NCBI RefSeq assembly: GCF_045679555.1
Contig: NC_092096.1
Span: 13,173,437 to 13,237,436, forward strand
Direction of reading: 5' to 3'
DNA length: 64,000 nt
Origin: Salvelinus alpinus
Lineage: Eukaryota; Chordata; Actinopteri; Salmoniformes; Salmonidae
This document shows, one piece after another, positions 63,531 through 64,000 of this stretch. Below the pieces are notes generated by a model, which saw only the letters and a list, made by a program, of their open reading frames with translations, was not told where the DNA came from and made no database searches. The first letter of the stretch is position 1, and every line of letters starts with the position of its first letter. Made by a program: the position numbers and the translations under genes.

Positions 63531-63896
63531 ACTATGGCCTGGGTAAAGCATGTTTTAATGGTGGGTCCTTCAACTGTAACTATGGCCTGGGTAAAGCATG
63601 TTTTAATGGTGGGTCCTTCAACTGTAACTATGGCCTGGGTAAAGCATGTTTTAATGGTGGGTCCTTCAACTGTAACTATGGCCTGGGTAAATCATGTTTT
63701 ATTGGTGGGTCCTTCAACTGTAACTATGGCCTGGGTAAATCCTGTTTTATTGGTTGGTCCTTCAACTGTAACTATGGCCTGGGTAAATCATGTTTTATTG
63801 GTTGGTCCTTCAACTGTAAATATGGCCTGGGTAAATCATGTTTTATTGGTGGGTCCTTCAACTGTAACTATGGCCTGGGTAAATCATGTTTTATTG
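63531..63896. repeat. Minisatellite, 48-bp unit, ~7.5 copies
   Basis: ATGGCCTGGGTAAAGCATGT, TTTAATGGTGGGTCC, TTCAACTGTAACT. The first three units have AAAGCATG and TTTAATGG; later ones have AAATCATG and TTTATTGG. Forty-eight is a multiple of 3, giving a spurious 135-codon frame (MAWVKHV repeats). Confidence 0.95.
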
Positions 63897-64000
63897 TGTC
63901 ACGTTCCTGACCTATTTATGTTAGTTTGGTATGTGTGTTAGTTGGTCAGGACGTGAGGTTGGGTGGGCATTCTATGTTTTCTGTTTCTGTGTTGGTTTTG
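63897..64000 (+). mobile_element. Left end of a dispersed salmonid repeat, cut by the window edge
   Basis: It starts TGTCACGTTCCTGACC right after the minisatellite and continues TTAGTTGGTCAGGACGTGAG, GGGTGGGCATTCTATG, wording I recognise from an abundant salmonid dispersed repeat. The TG start would suit an LTR-type element, but the other end is outside the window. Confidence 0.55.

Overview
This window is vertebrate nuclear DNA, most probably from a salmonid fish (salmon, trout or char). Three things point there: a Tc1-like element of the Sleeping Beauty type with the salmonid terminal repeat layout, a tRNA-derived SINE of the HpaI type, and several dispersed palindromic repeats that I recognise as common in salmonids. 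The species cannot be named from sequence alone. There is no microbial operon, CRISPR array, prophage or defence system.

Only one host gene is visible. The last three coding exons of lgr5 (R-spondin receptor, leucine-rich-repeat GPCR) lie on the minus strand at 53786-53922, 53508-53585 and 52174-53249, joined by good splice sites in matching phases. The rest of the gene must lie beyond 64000, because the intron upstream of 53922 runs to the window edge and is filled with retrotransposons.

Layout. 1-28000: a long run of minisatellites and microsatellites (units of 7, 15, 27, 33, 36, 39, 40, 41, 45 and 67 bp among others), with an LTR-like insertion (4358-4641), a degraded Tc1-like transposon (23741-25207), a palindromic MITE, a SINE and a LINE 3' end. 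28480-37500: a 53-bp minisatellite split by a Tc1-like element, a transposon whose inside has become a 27-bp minisatellite, and a nest of related non-autonomous transposons. 37500-46550: CT-, GA- and TA-rich microsatellites, LINE tails, a second copy of the same Tc1-like element, a 100-N gap, and a Sleeping Beauty-type element. 46550-51570: more minisatellites and low-complexity DNA. 51570-64000: lgr5, with an apparently intact two-ORF LINE (54051-60000) and a decayed LINE of another family (60249-63108) in its intron.

Nearly all the very long open frames in the first 48 kb are tandem-repeat artefacts: the units are multiples of 3 or lack stops in several frames. The points most worth following are: (1) the intact Tx1-type LINE sitting inside a (TC)n tract that also serves as the polypyrimidine tract of an lgr5 exon, with a TAATG stop/start overlap between its ORFs; (2) two Tc1-like copies, more than 99% identical by eye, that share one frameshift; (3) a sequencing gap placed exactly where the matching paralogous segment carries a transposon; (4) minisatellites born inside transposons, or cut by transposons so cleanly that the empty site can be read; (5) a broken second copy of an lgr5 exon edge. 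I did not find a convincing new biological system.
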